Below are positions 1 through 8,898 of a DNA stretch of 64,000 bases, in pieces. The translations under genes and the position numbers were made by a program. The notes under the pieces were generated by a model. That model was not told the DNA's origin. It did not search any database and saw nothing but the letters and a program-made list of their open reading frames with translations. Source of the stretch: Mesorhizobium loti (GTDB taxonomy: Bacteria > Pseudomonadota > Alphaproteobacteria > Rhizobiales > Rhizobiaceae). The stretch lies in assembly GCF_002858745.1 (NCBI RefSeq), contig NZ_PJRO01000020.1, forward strand, positions 55,161 through 119,160, written 5' to 3'. The stretch's first letter is position 1, and every line of letters starts with the position of its first letter.

Positions 1-765
1 ACGGCCGGCGTCATCCCCGGTCTGCTCTATGCCGCGGCCTTGATGGTGACGGCCTATTTCGTCGCCCGCTCGCGCGGCTATCCGACCGAGCCGTTCCCGG
101 GTCTTGCCAAGGTCGGTCAGTATTTCCTGATCTCGATCCCGGGCCTGCTTTTGATCGGCATCATCTTCGGCGGCGTGCGCTCGGGCGTGTTCACCGCCAC
201 GGAAAGCTCCTGCATCGCCGTGCTCTATGCCCTGGCGGTCACCACCTTCGTCTATCGCCGCATGACCTGGAACGACTTCGTGCACGCCACCTTCGGCGCG
301 GTACGTACCACGGCAATGGTGCTCTTGATCATCGGCATGGCGGCGGCTTTTTCCTGGCTGATGGCGTTCATGCGCGTGCCGGCATCGCTTATTGCCTGGA
401 TGAACACGATCTCGGACAATCCGATCATCATCCTGCTTTTGATCAATGTGCTGATGCTGGTGCTGGGCACCTTCATGGACATGGGGCCGACCATCATCAT
501 CTGCACGCCGATCTTCCTGCCGGTGGCGGTGGCCTATGGTATCGACCCGGTGCATTTCGGCGTCATCATGATCCTGAACTTCGGCATCGGCTTGAACACG
601 CCGCCGGTGGGGGCAGTGCAGTTCGTCGCCTGCGCGGTTGGCAAGATTTCGGTCTGGGAGGCAATGCGCTCCATATGGCCCTTCTATGCCGCCGGCCTCG
701 TGGTATTAGGTCTGGTTACCTACATACCCGCGCTCTCGCTCTGGCTGCCGAGCGTATTCAGATAG
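1..765 (+). CDS. TRAP transporter large permease (DctM family), 3' part
   Basis: The gene is open from the first base and ends at TAG 763-765; its start lies to the left of the window. The visible 254 residues are strongly hydrophobic, with about six membrane segments. The GTFMDMGPTIII and GIDPVHFGVI stretches and the NTPPVG motif are typical of the DctM/SiaM large subunit of tripartite ATP-independent periplasmic transporters, which move organic acids with a sodium or proton gradient. Eleven bases separate it from a GntR regulator, followed by kduI, kduD and kdgF. The substrate is therefore probably an unsaturated uronate or oligogalacturonide; this is inference from context. The binding protein and small permease genes should lie upstream, outside the window. 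Confidence 0.9.
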   Translation, partial: TAGVIPGLLYAAALMVTAYFVARSRGYPTEPFPGLAKVGQYFLISIPGLLLIGIIFGGVRSGVFTATESSCIAVLYALAVTTFVYRRMTWNDFVHATFGAVRTTAMVLLIIGMAAAFSWLMAFMRVPASLIAWMNTISDNPIIILLLINVLMLVLGTFMDMGPTIIICTPIFLPVAVAYGIDPVHFGVIMILNFGIGLNTPPVGAVQFVACAVGKISVWEAMRSIWPFYAAGLVVLGLVTYIPALSLWLPSVFR

Positions 766-776
766 GCGTTTTCATC

Positions 777-1550
777 ATGGCATCAGAAACAGTCGAAGAC
801 CTGCGCATCGAACGCAAGCCCAAGCTCGCCGAGCGTGTGGTGGCGACCTTGCGGGCCCAGATCGTCGGCGGTCAGATCATGCCCGGCCAGAAGCTGCCGA
901 CGGAAGGGCAGATGACGGAGACCTTCGGCGTTTCCCGCACCGTGATCCGCGAGGCGATGGCAAGCCTTGCGGCCGACGGCCTGGTGGAATCCAGGCAGGG
1001 CGCCGGCGTCTTCGTGCTCGAACATCCGGCGCTGACCTTCTCCTCCTTCAGCCAGGAGATCAAGAAGGTCAGCCAGGCGATCAATGTTCTGGAAGTGCGC
1101 ATGGGCATCGAGATCGAAAGCGCGGGGCTGGCCGCGATGCGCCGCAACGCCGCGCAGGAGGCGCTGATCCAGGAGGCCTTCTTCGAGTTCGACCGCCTGC
1201 TGCATCTCGGTGAACCCACCGGCAAGGCCGATTTCGCCTTCCACCGCGAGATCGCCTCGGCCACCAACAATCCGTTCTATGTCGAAATCCTCGATGCGCT
1301 CGGCGACCGCACCATCCCCTGCGACCGTGCCTCGCCCTGGTATTCGGTCGAGGTGCTGTCGCCGGAATATCTCACCGGCCTGCAGCGCGAGCACCTGTTG
1401 ATCCTGCAGGCGATATCGGCCGGCGATCCGGATGCAGCACGGGCCGCCATGCGCGCGCATCTGCTTGCCGCGCAGGATCGTTACCGCCAGCGCCTCACCA
1501 CCCAGCAGGCCGACTATCTGGCGGCGGAAAACGCCTCGAAGAAATCCTGA
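777..1550 (+). CDS. GntR/FadR-family transcriptional regulator
   Basis: This 257-residue protein has an N-terminal GntR winged helix (about residues 12-80, including KLPTEGQMTETFGVSRTVIREA) and a C-terminal all-helical FCD ligand domain in which Asp and His residues (for example DFAFHREI) usually bind a metal or an acid effector. The ATG at 777 is chosen because the GntR domain begins soon after it; the frame is open further upstream but would overlap the TRAP gene. It is embedded in the uronate operon, so it probably represses that operon and is released by a sugar-acid intermediate, as KdgR- or UxuR-like GntR proteins are. The effector is not known from sequence. Confidence 0.9.
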   Translation: MASETVEDLRIERKPKLAERVVATLRAQIVGGQIMPGQKLPTEGQMTETFGVSRTVIREAMASLAADGLVESRQGAGVFVLEHPALTFSSFSQEIKKVSQAINVLEVRMGIEIESAGLAAMRRNAAQEALIQEAFFEFDRLLHLGEPTGKADFAFHREIASATNNPFYVEILDALGDRTIPCDRASPWYSVEVLSPEYLTGLQREHLLILQAISAGDPDAARAAMRAHLLAAQDRYRQRLTTQQADYLAAENASKKS

Positions 1551-1570
1551 GCAGAGAGAAGCATCCCGAT

Positions 1571-2416
1571 ATGACAGCCACCAGCTATTCGTCCCGTTAT
1601 GCCATCGATCCCACAGCCGCGGCGGCCATGGGCACGGACGAGTTGCGCCACAACTTCCATATCGGCGATCTCTTCCATGCCGGTGCCGTCCATCTCACCT
1701 ACACCCACTACGACCGCATGGTCGTCGGCGGCGCCGTCCCCCTGGCAACCCCGCTCGCACTGGAAGCGATCAAGCCGACCGGCACGAAGAACTTCCTCGA
1801 CCGGCGCGAACTGATCGCCGTCAACATCGGCGGTGCCGGCATCGTGCAGGCGGGCAGTGAGACCTTCACGGTCGGCACACGCGACATGGTTTATGTCGGC
1901 AAGGGCACCGAGACGGTTTCCTTTGCATCGACCGATCCACGGACCCCGGCGAAATTCTATCTGCTGAGCGCGCCGGCGCATCAGGAATTTCCGGCTAAGC
2001 TGATCCGTATTGGCGATGCCAGGCGACTCGACCTCGGCAGCCAGCAGACCTCGAACGAACGCTCGATCTTCCAGTTCATCCATCCGGAAGGCGTAAAGAC
2101 CTGCCAACTGGTCGTCGGCATGACGCAGCTGGCGCCGGGCTCGGTGTGGAACACCATGCCATGCCACGTGCACGACCGGCGCATGGAGGCCTATCTCTAT
2201 TTCGACCTCGCCGACAGCGCGCGCGTGTTCCATTTCATGGGCGAACCGGACGAGACCCGCCACATCGTCATGAAGAACGAGGAGGCGGTGCTGTCGCCGG
2301 GCTGGTCGATCCATTCCGGCGCCGGCACCTCCAACTACGCCTTCATCTGGGCAATGGCGGGCGACAATGTCGACTACACCGATGTCGATCCGGTCGATAT
2401 TGGCGAACTGCGGTGA
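1571..2416 (+). CDS. kduI: 5-keto-4-deoxyuronate isomerase
   Basis: KduI converts 5-keto-4-deoxyuronate (DKI) to 2,5-diketo-3-deoxygluconate in pectin and uronate breakdown in the cytoplasm. The 281-residue length matches the family (about 278 in E. coli). The metal-binding pattern is visible as CHVHDRRMEAY, giving His-x-His-x4-Glu, with a further His in WSIHSGAG near the C-terminus. It follows the GntR gene after 20 bases and its TGA overlaps the GTG start of kduD by three bases, so the two are translationally coupled. KduD uses the product of KduI. Confidence 0.95.
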   Translation: MTATSYSSRYAIDPTAAAAMGTDELRHNFHIGDLFHAGAVHLTYTHYDRMVVGGAVPLATPLALEAIKPTGTKNFLDRRELIAVNIGGAGIVQAGSETFTVGTRDMVYVGKGTETVSFASTDPRTPAKFYLLSAPAHQEFPAKLIRIGDARRLDLGSQQTSNERSIFQFIHPEGVKTCQLVVGMTQLAPGSVWNTMPCHVHDRRMEAYLYFDLADSARVFHFMGEPDETRHIVMKNEEAVLSPGWSIHSGAGTSNYAFIWAMAGDNVDYTDVDPVDIGELR

Positions 2417-3177
2417 GCGATCTTTCCGCCTTCAGCCTGGAGGGCCAGCGCATCCTGGTGACCGGCGCCAATACTGGCATCGGCCAAGGCATTACCGTTT
2501 CGGTCGGCAAGGCAGGCGGGGCCGTGCTGGGTGTCGGCCGCTCCGCCATGGATGAGACCGCCGCGCAACTTGCGGCGCTCGGCGCGTCCTTTTCTCCAAT
2601 CACCTGCGACCTTTCCGATCACAACGCCGCGGCCACGATGCTGGCCGCGGCATGGGCCGAACACGGCCCGATCGACGGCATCGTCAACAACGCCGGCATC
2701 ATCCGCCGAGGCGATGCGATCGACTTCACCGAGCAGGACTGGGATGATGTGATGGACGTCAACCTGAAATCGCTGTTCTTCCTCACCCAGGCTTTCGCCC
2801 GCAAGGTGTTGGCGGCCGGCCGAACGGGACGCGTCGTCAACATCGCCTCGATGCTGTCTTTCCAGGGCGGCATCCGGGTTGCTTCCTACACCGTCTCCAA
2901 GCACGGCGTGCTGGGCGTCACCCGGCTGCTTGCCAATGAGTGGGCGGCCAAGGGCATCAACGTCAACGCCATCGCGCCGGGCTACATCGTCAGCAACAAC
3001 ACCGAAGTGCTGCGCAATGATCCCGACCGCAATGCCGCGATCCTCGGCCGCATTCCGGCGGGCCGCTGGGGCGAGGCCGGCGATATCGGCGACGCGGCCG
3101 TGTTCCTGCTGGCGCCGGCTTCAAAATACATGCACGGCGCGGTGGTGCCGGTGGATGGCGGCTGGCTCGCCCGTTGA
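2413..3177 (+). CDS. kduD: 2-deoxy-D-gluconate 3-dehydrogenase / 2-keto-3-deoxygluconate-forming SDR
   Basis: This 254-residue short-chain dehydrogenase has the NAD(P)-binding motif TGANTGIG (about residues 16-23), NNAG, the catalytic Ser of the IASMLS stretch, YTVSK (catalytic Tyr and Lys) and a C-terminal VPVDGGW. The start is GTG at 2413, sharing GTGA with the kduI stop; a longer reading would overlap kduI. KduD reduces 2,5-diketo-3-deoxygluconate to 2-keto-3-deoxygluconate with NADH. Placement directly after kduI makes this assignment better than for a generic SDR. Confidence 0.92.
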   Translation: MSDLSAFSLEGQRILVTGANTGIGQGITVSVGKAGGAVLGVGRSAMDETAAQLAALGASFSPITCDLSDHNAAATMLAAAWAEHGPIDGIVNNAGIIRRGDAIDFTEQDWDDVMDVNLKSLFFLTQAFARKVLAAGRTGRVVNIASMLSFQGGIRVASYTVSKHGVLGVTRLLANEWAAKGINVNAIAPGYIVSNNTEVLRNDPDRNAAILGRIPAGRWGEAGDIGDAAVFLLAPASKYMHGAVVPVDGGWLAR

Positions 3178-3195
3178 TCAGAAGGAGTTCAGCTT

Positions 3196-3543
3196 ATGAC
3201 AGGGACCGAGGTCTTTTCCCGCGCGGTCGATCGCGAATGGACAGCGACACCGGACGGCAATCGCCGCCGCGTGCTGGTCCATACCGATGAGCTGATGGTG
3301 GTCGAGTTCGGCTTCGAGACGGGCGGCGTCGGCGCCTTGCATTCGCATCCGCATGTGCAGGCAAGCTATATTGCCGAGGGGCGTTTCGAGGTGACCATCG
3401 ACGGCAGGACGGAGACGCTTGCCATGGGCGACTCCTTCATCGTGCCGTCGAACCTCGTTCACGGCGTAAAGGCGCTCGAGGCGGGCCGTCTTGTCGACAG
3501 CTTCACGCCGCACCGCGCCGACTTCATCCAGACCTTGGCATAG
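3196..3543 (+). CDS. kdgF: cupin protein, probable KdgF (unsaturated uronate linearisation)
   Basis: This 115-residue single cupin carries the metal-binding motif HSHPHVQ (about residues 49-55), the YIAEGRFEVTIDG strand pair and a late His in PSNLVHG. KdgF proteins of this size convert 4,5-unsaturated galacturonate to the linear ketone that KduI uses. The gene sits 18 bases after kduD, with GGAG just upstream of the ATG, and ends the operon. The family assignment (small cupin) is certain; KdgF specifically rests on context and length. Confidence 0.82.
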   Translation: MTGTEVFSRAVDREWTATPDGNRRRVLVHTDELMVVEFGFETGGVGALHSHPHVQASYIAEGRFEVTIDGRTETLAMGDSFIVPSNLVHGVKALEAGRLVDSFTPHRADFIQTLA

Positions 3544-3553
3544 AACCCCACGG

Positions 3554-3567
3554 GACCCTGACGGGTC
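3554..3567. terminator. small hairpin between convergent operons
   Basis: GACCC-TGAC-GGGTC forms a 5-bp stem between the kdgF stop and the stop of the facing FAD-oxidase gene. There is no T-run, so termination here is only a possibility. Confidence 0.3.
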
Positions 3568-3600
3568 GTCACCGCCATCCGGTCCAGATCCGGCGACGTC

Positions 3601-5010
3601 TCATGATGCCTTCCGGCTCGACAGCTGTTCGATCTCCTCGGCCGGAAGGTGCTTCACCTCGTCCCAGAGCCGCGACTTTGCCGAATTCAGCAGCCCGCGT
3701 GGATCGAGCCGCTTCTTCCAGGCAAGGTGACGAAAATCCGGCTTCATGGAGCCACCTTCCACATAGGGCACGTGCGGGTTGGAGGTGGGGCAGCCGTGGT
3801 CGTCGTAGATCTTGGCGAGTTCGAACAGGCGCTGATCCGTCGTGTAGCGCACCACCGGCAGGTCGAAGGCCACGAGCTGGTCGTTGAGCAAGGCGAATTC
3901 GTGATGCATGAGCACCTCGTCACCCAGGATCGGCTGCAGCTCGTCGATCTTGGCGCCGTCGAGCGGGGGCCTGAAGGTCACCTGCAGATTGGTGACGGTG
4001 CGATCCTGCTTCAGCACCTGCAGCGTGGTGTGGTTGTAGGAGAATTCGGAAAGCGCCGGCAGATCCGAAGCTTTCATGGCCGTATGGTCGAGTTCGAGCT
4101 CCTTGACGCCGCCATGTTGCGATATCAGGCGCAACGCCTCGTCGGCATGTACCTCGGCCACCATGACGAGCAGCAGGTCGCGTCGGCGTGTCGCGATATC
4201 GCCGAGTTTCGTGATCGATGCGGCGATCCGCCTGTCGATGGTGGTCAGTAGCTTCAGGTCGATCTCTCGTGCCGAACCAAGCGCGATCCCCGCTTCGAAA
4301 GCGCGCCTGTAACTGTCGAATGAAGCGATGATGTTGATCCATCGGGCAGAGGGCACCGTGCCCAGCACGAGGTCGGTGACCACGCCGTTCAGGCCCCAGG
4401 CATGGTGGATCGCCGAGATGTCTGTTCCAGTGAATTCGTGCCGCCTGGGCTCGCGTTCGACGGAGAGGGCCGCGATGCGCTCGATGTTCTTGCCGTCGCG
4501 CAGCATGCCGTGGCGGATCGAGCCGATCCCGCCCGAGCCGCCGGCGATGAAGCCGCCGATCGTGGCGATCGCCTCGGTCGAGGGAAACAGCGGCAGTTCC
4601 CGGCCTTTCTCGGCCAGTGCCTCGTTGATCGCGCCGATCTTGGCGCCGGCTTCCACGTGAACCGTGTCGCTTCCGATCTCGATGATGCGGTTCAGGCTGG
4701 TCATGTCGATGATGAGCCCGCCCTGCATCGGGACGGCCTGGCCATAGTTGCCGGTGCCGCCGCCTCTCGCCACGATCGGTGCGTTCCAGTCGAAGGCTGT
4801 GGCGAGGCACATCGACAGCTCTTCCATCGATTTCGGCACCGCCACCAGATCGCCGAAACACGACGATAGCTCGCGGCTGAGGATGGGGCTGTACCAGAAG
4901 AAATCGCGCGAGCGCTTCTTCACCACCGAGGGGGTGTCGATGGTTTCGACTCCGCCGAGCGCGTCGGCAAAGGCTTTCCAGTCGATGTCGTTCTTTCCCG
5001 AGATGGACAT
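3601..5010 (-). CDS. FAD-binding (PCMH-type) oxidoreductase
   Basis: This 469-residue protein belongs to the GlcD/vanillyl-alcohol-oxidase superfamily. The PP-loop type FAD site is visible as IVARGGGTGNYGQAV, followed by the GGFIAGGSGGIGS stretch and a C-terminal substrate-binding half. Members oxidise 2-hydroxy acids, lactones or aldonates and feed electrons to a quinone or cytochrome. The start is ATG at 5010 (MSISGKND); an open frame continues upstream but overlaps the creatininase gene. It is the last gene of a long minus-strand operon for a glycoside. Oxidation of a sugar, lactone or sugar acid is therefore plausible, but the substrate is unknown. Confidence 0.85.
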   Translation of the reverse strand: MSISGKNDIDWKAFADALGGVETIDTPSVVKKRSRDFFWYSPILSRELSSCFGDLVAVPKSMEELSMCLATAFDWNAPIVARGGGTGNYGQAVPMQGGLIIDMTSLNRIIEIGSDTVHVEAGAKIGAINEALAEKGRELPLFPSTEAIATIGGFIAGGSGGIGSIRHGMLRDGKNIERIAALSVEREPRRHEFTGTDISAIHHAWGLNGVVTDLVLGTVPSARWINIIASFDSYRRAFEAGIALGSAREIDLKLLTTIDRRIAASITKLGDIATRRRDLLLVMVAEVHADEALRLISQHGGVKELELDHTAMKASDLPALSEFSYNHTTLQVLKQDRTVTNLQVTFRPPLDGAKIDELQPILGDEVLMHHEFALLNDQLVAFDLPVVRYTTDQRLFELAKIYDDHGCPTSNPHVPYVEGGSMKPDFRHLAWKKRLDPRGLLNSAKSRLWDEVKHLPAEEIEQLSSRKAS

Positions 5011-5029
5011 AACTCTTCCCGCCGCTTTT

Positions 5030-5842
5030 TCAGTGCGCGCGGTCCCGTTGATCTTGCTGGTCGCAGAAGCGCTCGAATTCACCGAGGAAACGCGCGAAGT
5101 TGCGGGCTGCGGTTTCCAGCAGTTGCTCTCCGATTTCCGGCGTCGCCGCGGCGGCGTTGCCGCACGCCCCGGAAGCACTGAGGTCTTCGATCGTCCAGGC
5201 CGGGCGGGCGCGGCCGGGCGCCAGGCCGATATGGGCATAATCGTGCTGCCAGTTCTCTGCCTGGTTGGCGAAATCGCCCGCCCGATCCATGGCGACGAGC
5301 CCCGGCTTCAAAGCCAGCATGGCGCTTGTTTCGATCAGGCCGGCATGGATGCCGAAGGCGCTTTCGCGCCCATCGCCATGCCGTTCGGTCTCGTTGAAAT
5401 TGTACCAGTGGCAGGTGGCGATCCTCAGCCCATGGGCGATGTTGAGGTCGCGCGCTGCAATCTCGAGGACGGGGGCGTTGCCGCCATGGGCGTTGAGCAG
5501 GACAAGCCGGCGGAAGTTGGTTTTCGCCAGGCTGTGCGCGAGGTCGCCCAGGATCGCGAGCAAGGTTGCGGCCGACAGCGAAAGCGTTCCCGCAATCGTG
5601 CCGTGCTCATTGCTCTTGCCGTAGGAAAAGCCGGGCAAAGCCAGAATCGAGGGCCCGTCATCCATCCAGGCAAGGGTCCGTTCCAGGACCGCCTCGGCGA
5701 GATCGCGGTCGACTGAAACCGGCAGATGAGGGCCATGCTGTTCGATCGCGCCGACGGGCAGGACACAAATCGCGCGCGCCCGGTCCAGCGCCGCAAAGTC
5801 CGGACGCGAAAGGTCGGCCCAGCGCAGGGCGCGGCGCGTCAT
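5030..5842 (-). CDS. creatininase-family amidohydrolase
   Basis: The 270-residue protein has creatininase-family metal-ligand motifs: LPVGAIEQHGPHLP with Glu and His, SVDRD with Asp, LLNAHGGN with His, and GIHAGLIETS with Glu. The family hydrolyses cyclic amides (creatinine, formamidopyrimidines) or trims the MftA peptide. Here it lies between an enolase-superfamily gene and an FAD-linked oxidase in a sugar operon, so a lactone- or amide-opening role on a sugar derivative is a guess. Nineteen bases separate it from the oxidase gene. Confidence 0.88.
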   Translation of the reverse strand: MTRRALRWADLSRPDFAALDRARAICVLPVGAIEQHGPHLPVSVDRDLAEAVLERTLAWMDDGPSILALPGFSYGKSNEHGTIAGTLSLSAATLLAILGDLAHSLAKTNFRRLVLLNAHGGNAPVLEIAARDLNIAHGLRIATCHWYNFNETERHGDGRESAFGIHAGLIETSAMLALKPGLVAMDRAGDFANQAENWQHDYAHIGLAPGRARPAWTIEDLSASGACGNAAAATPEIGEQLLETAARNFARFLGEFERFCDQQDQRDRAH

Positions 5843-5903
5843 GCGGGTACCCCGACCTGCGGGTTCGGTTTAGGCCCGGAGCTCAGAACCATCATCTGCC
5901 TTT

Positions 5904-7034
5904 CTATTGATAGGATGCGCCCGGAATGAACGGATATTTCCCGATCAGGCTCTCGTCGATCTCGACGCCGAGCCCTGGACCTTCCGGTGCTTGGATCGTG
6001 CCGTCGACGACCTCGATCGGGCTCCCCAGTTCGTCCCGAAACGCATTGATCGCCGAGACGTCGGCTTCGTAGATGAACGCGTTGGCTGCGACCGACAGGA
6101 CATGGGTCGACGCCGCCGTACTCAGCACCGAGGCGCTCGTGTGCGGCGCGAATTGCAGGTGCCAGGTGTCGGCGAGCGCTGCGATCTTGAGGATTTCGGT
6201 GATGCCACCGGTCTTGCAGCAATCCGCCTGCACGAACTGAATCAGCTGCTCGCTGATCAGCGCGCGCAGTTCGTGGCGGGTGAAGTGGTTTTCGCCCGCC
6301 GCGAGCGGCGTCGAGGTCACGTCGCGCAGGCGCCGGTAACCGGGCAGGTTGTCGGGTGTGAAGGGCTCCTCAAGCCATGCCAGCCTGCCGGCTTCGCATA
6401 TCTCCGCAATGCGGTGGACATCGGCGGTGCGGTAGTGGGTGCCGGCATCGGCCGCCAGCACGATGGTGTCGCCGAATGCCGCGCGCACGCCGGCGACACG
6501 CTCGAGGTCTTTATCCAGCGTGTCACCGACACGCAGCTTCATGAAATTGTAGCCCTGGGCGATGTAGCGCTCGATCTCCGCCGTGAGATCATCGACCGGC
6601 TGGAAACCGAGGCTGATTCCGCCGGCATAGGCCGCGATAGGCCGCCGTTTGCCGCCGAGCAGCCTGTAGACCGGCTGGCCGAAATCCTTGCCCTTGATAT
6701 CCCACAGAGCGAGGTCGACCCCCGAGAGGCCGATCACGGCGGCAGCACCTGGGCCGTGCGTGGCGATGAAGCGGCGGTAGCTTCTGTCCCAGATCGCTTC
6801 GGTCTCTTGGGCGTCCATGCCGACGATGGAGGGGCCGAGCGCATCGTTGATGAAGGCGGCGATCGTACTCGGCGTCTGGGCATGATGCGCCTCGCCGTAG
6901 CCGACAATGCCGTCCAGCGTCTCGATGCGCACCAGCACCATGTCGCGTTTGGCCGAACGGCCGACGGCGAAGGTCGCCCCGCCCGGGGTCGGGCAGGACA
7001 AGGCAAATGCCTGCACGCTTTTGATCTTGGTCAT
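5904..7034 (-). CDS. mandelate racemase/muconate lactonizing enzyme family (enolase superfamily)
   Basis: This 376-residue protein shows the enolase-superfamily barrel signature: an N-terminal capping domain, NFMKLRVGD (Lys on strand 2), LAADAG (Asp), LEEPF (Glu), AGENHFTR (Glu), QADCCKTGG and the late HTSAS His. These residues bind Mg and abstract the proton alpha to a carboxylate. The family includes sugar-acid dehydratases, racemases and cycloisomerases. In this operon, dehydration of an aldonic acid made by the neighbouring oxidase is the most natural idea, but specificity cannot be read directly. Twenty-one bases separate it from the upstream permease gene. Confidence 0.88.
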   Translation of the reverse strand: MTKIKSVQAFALSCPTPGGATFAVGRSAKRDMVLVRIETLDGIVGYGEAHHAQTPSTIAAFINDALGPSIVGMDAQETEAIWDRSYRRFIATHGPGAAAVIGLSGVDLALWDIKGKDFGQPVYRLLGGKRRPIAAYAGGISLGFQPVDDLTAEIERYIAQGYNFMKLRVGDTLDKDLERVAGVRAAFGDTIVLAADAGTHYRTADVHRIAEICEAGRLAWLEEPFTPDNLPGYRRLRDVTSTPLAAGENHFTRHELRALISEQLIQFVQADCCKTGGITEILKIAALADTWHLQFAPHTSASVLSTAASTHVLSVAANAFIYEADVSAINAFRDELGSPIEVVDGTIQAPEGPGLGVEIDESLIGKYPFIPGASYQ

Positions 7035-7055
7035 CGTATCGGTGCCTTTCCGGGA

Positions 7056-7952
7056 TCAGCCCTTCACCGCACCGCCGCCGACGCCGGCAACGAGATGCTT
7101 CTGAAGGAAGAAGAAAATCAGCAGGATGGGTGCCGCCGTCACCACGCCGCCGGCCATCAGCATGCCCCAGTCGGTCGTGTACTGGCCGATCAGCCCAGAG
7201 AGGCCCAATGGCAGCGTGCGATTCTTCTCCGAAAGGATGAAGGTGGAGGCGTAGAGGAACTCGTTCCAGGTGTGGATCATCACCCAGGTCGCCACCGCGA
7301 CGATGCCCGGCCGCGCCATCGGCAGGATGACGCGCCAGAAGGCCTGCCAGCGTGTACAGCCGTCCAGCCGCGCGGCATCCTCCAGCGAATGCGGCACCTG
7401 GGCGAAGAACCCGCGCATCAGCCAGACGCACAGCGGCAGCATGTAGCTCAGATAGACCGGGATCAGCCCGTACAAGCTGTCCAACCAGCCCAGGAACTTG
7501 AGCTGGATGTAGAACGGGATCAGCAGCAGCACCGGTGGGAACATCTGCCCATAGAGCATGAACAGCGGCAGCATCACCGAGCCCTTGAAGCGGTGGCGCG
7601 CCATGGCATAGCCGGCGGTGACCGACAGCAGCACGCTGATGACGGTGACGCTGATTGTCAGGAACAGGCTGTTCAGCGCAAAGCGCCAGAACTGCGCGCC
7701 GACCAGCAGGTCGACATAGTTCTGCAGGGTGATGGAGTGGGGGACGATCGAGGGTGGCCGCGCGAAGATTTCCTCCTTTGCGCGCAGTGATGTCGCGATC
7801 ATCCAGTAGAAGGGAAAGACGCACCAGATGAAGGCGGCCCACAGGCCGGCGTAGAGCAGCGCCAGGCGCACCGATTTGGGCGTGCGCCGGCGCTTGAGCG
7901 GTGCAGCGGAGCGGTCGCGCGCCGTTTCGCGCGTCACGGAGGATGTCGACAT
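7056..7952 (-). CDS. sugar ABC transporter permease (MalG/carbohydrate CUT1 type)
   Basis: The 298-residue inner-membrane protein has six predicted membrane spans and the ATPase-contact EAA loop EDAARLDGCTRWQAFWRVILP. It is the MalG-like half of a CUT1 importer with the upstream permease (a one-base gap) and the binding protein. The ATPase is encoded divergently at 14.7 kb. The N-terminus is short and basic (KRRRTPK) before the first span. Confidence 0.93.
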   Translation of the reverse strand: MSTSSVTRETARDRSAAPLKRRRTPKSVRLALLYAGLWAAFIWCVFPFYWMIATSLRAKEEIFARPPSIVPHSITLQNYVDLLVGAQFWRFALNSLFLTISVTVISVLLSVTAGYAMARHRFKGSVMLPLFMLYGQMFPPVLLLIPFYIQLKFLGWLDSLYGLIPVYLSYMLPLCVWLMRGFFAQVPHSLEDAARLDGCTRWQAFWRVILPMARPGIVAVATWVMIHTWNEFLYASTFILSEKNRTLPLGLSGLIGQYTTDWGMLMAGGVVTAAPILLIFFFLQKHLVAGVGGGAVKG

Positions 7953-7953
7953 C

Positions 7954-8898
7954 TCAGTCGGCTTCCTTGGCCTGGATGAGTTTCAGGTAGATCGTGGTCG
8001 CGATCACCAGCCCGACGAACAGCATGGTCGCGACAGCCGACGCCCTGCCGAGATCGAAACGCTGGAAGCCGTATTTGTAGGCCAGCGTGAACAGGATCTC
8101 GGACGAGCTGAGCGGTCCGCCCTCGGTCATGAGCCAGATCGCGTTGAAGTTGTTCACCGTGAGGATGAAGGTCAGCACCGCGGCGATGGCGAAGGAGACG
8201 CGAATCTGCGGCAGGATCACATGCCACAGCATCCGCCAGCCTGAAGCCCCGTCCATGGATGCCGCTTCCAGGATGGATTTGGGCACGAGTTGCAGGGCCG
8301 CCAGCAGGAGCAGCATCACGAATGGCGTGCCCTTCCAGATGCTCTCGACGGTCACGGCATAGAGCGCAGTGGCCGTGTCGCCCAGCCAGGGGTGGTAGTC
8401 GTTGATCACGCCCAGGCGCACCAGCATCTCGTTGACGATGCCGACGCTGGGGTCATACATCCAGCGCCACGTGAGCACAGCGACCACGCTCGGCACCACC
8501 CATGGCACCAGGATGCCCGAGCGGAAGAAGCCGATGCCCGGCACGATGCGGTGCAGCAGCAGTGCCAGCGCAAGACCGAGCCCGAGTTGCGCCACGACAT
8601 TGAGCACCACCCAGATCACCGTGTTGAGTGAAGCGCGCACGAAATTCGGATCGGCGAAGACCCGTTCGAAGTTGCGCATGCCGACGAAAGGCATGTCGCC
8701 GCTGTTCAGCGTGCGCAAGGTCACGTCATAGAAGGCCGAGGTAATGCCGGACACGACCGGGTACACCACCACGCCGATCGCAATCAGGATGGCCGGCATG
8801 ACCATGAGGTAAGGGTAGAGACGCGCACCCGTGCCGTTCTCGAAGATCGAGGACCAGTGCGGTTTCAGTCTCATCGTTTCTCGGGTGCACGTCGTCAT
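7954..8898 (-). CDS. sugar ABC transporter permease (MalF type)
   Basis: The 314-residue permease has six spans and the EAA loop ILEAASMDGASGWRMLWHVILP. It is the MalF-like partner of the next permease. Its ATG at 8896-8898 directly abuts the TAA of the binding-protein gene, consistent with one operon. Substrate is inferred to be an alpha-glycoside from the GH31 gene upstream. Confidence 0.93.
   Translation of the reverse strand: MTTCTRETMRLKPHWSSIFENGTGARLYPYLMVMPAILIAIGVVVYPVVSGITSAFYDVTLRTLNSGDMPFVGMRNFERVFADPNFVRASLNTVIWVVLNVVAQLGLGLALALLLHRIVPGIGFFRSGILVPWVVPSVVAVLTWRWMYDPSVGIVNEMLVRLGVINDYHPWLGDTATALYAVTVESIWKGTPFVMLLLLAALQLVPKSILEAASMDGASGWRMLWHVILPQIRVSFAIAAVLTFILTVNNFNAIWLMTEGGPLSSSEILFTLAYKYGFQRFDLGRASAVATMLFVGLVIATTIYLKLIQAKEAD

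Noticed and set aside
5907..7790. Plus-strand 627-codon frame opposite the enolase-family gene and a permease gene
   Set aside because: Shadow of two recognised minus-strand genes, with no motifs of its own.
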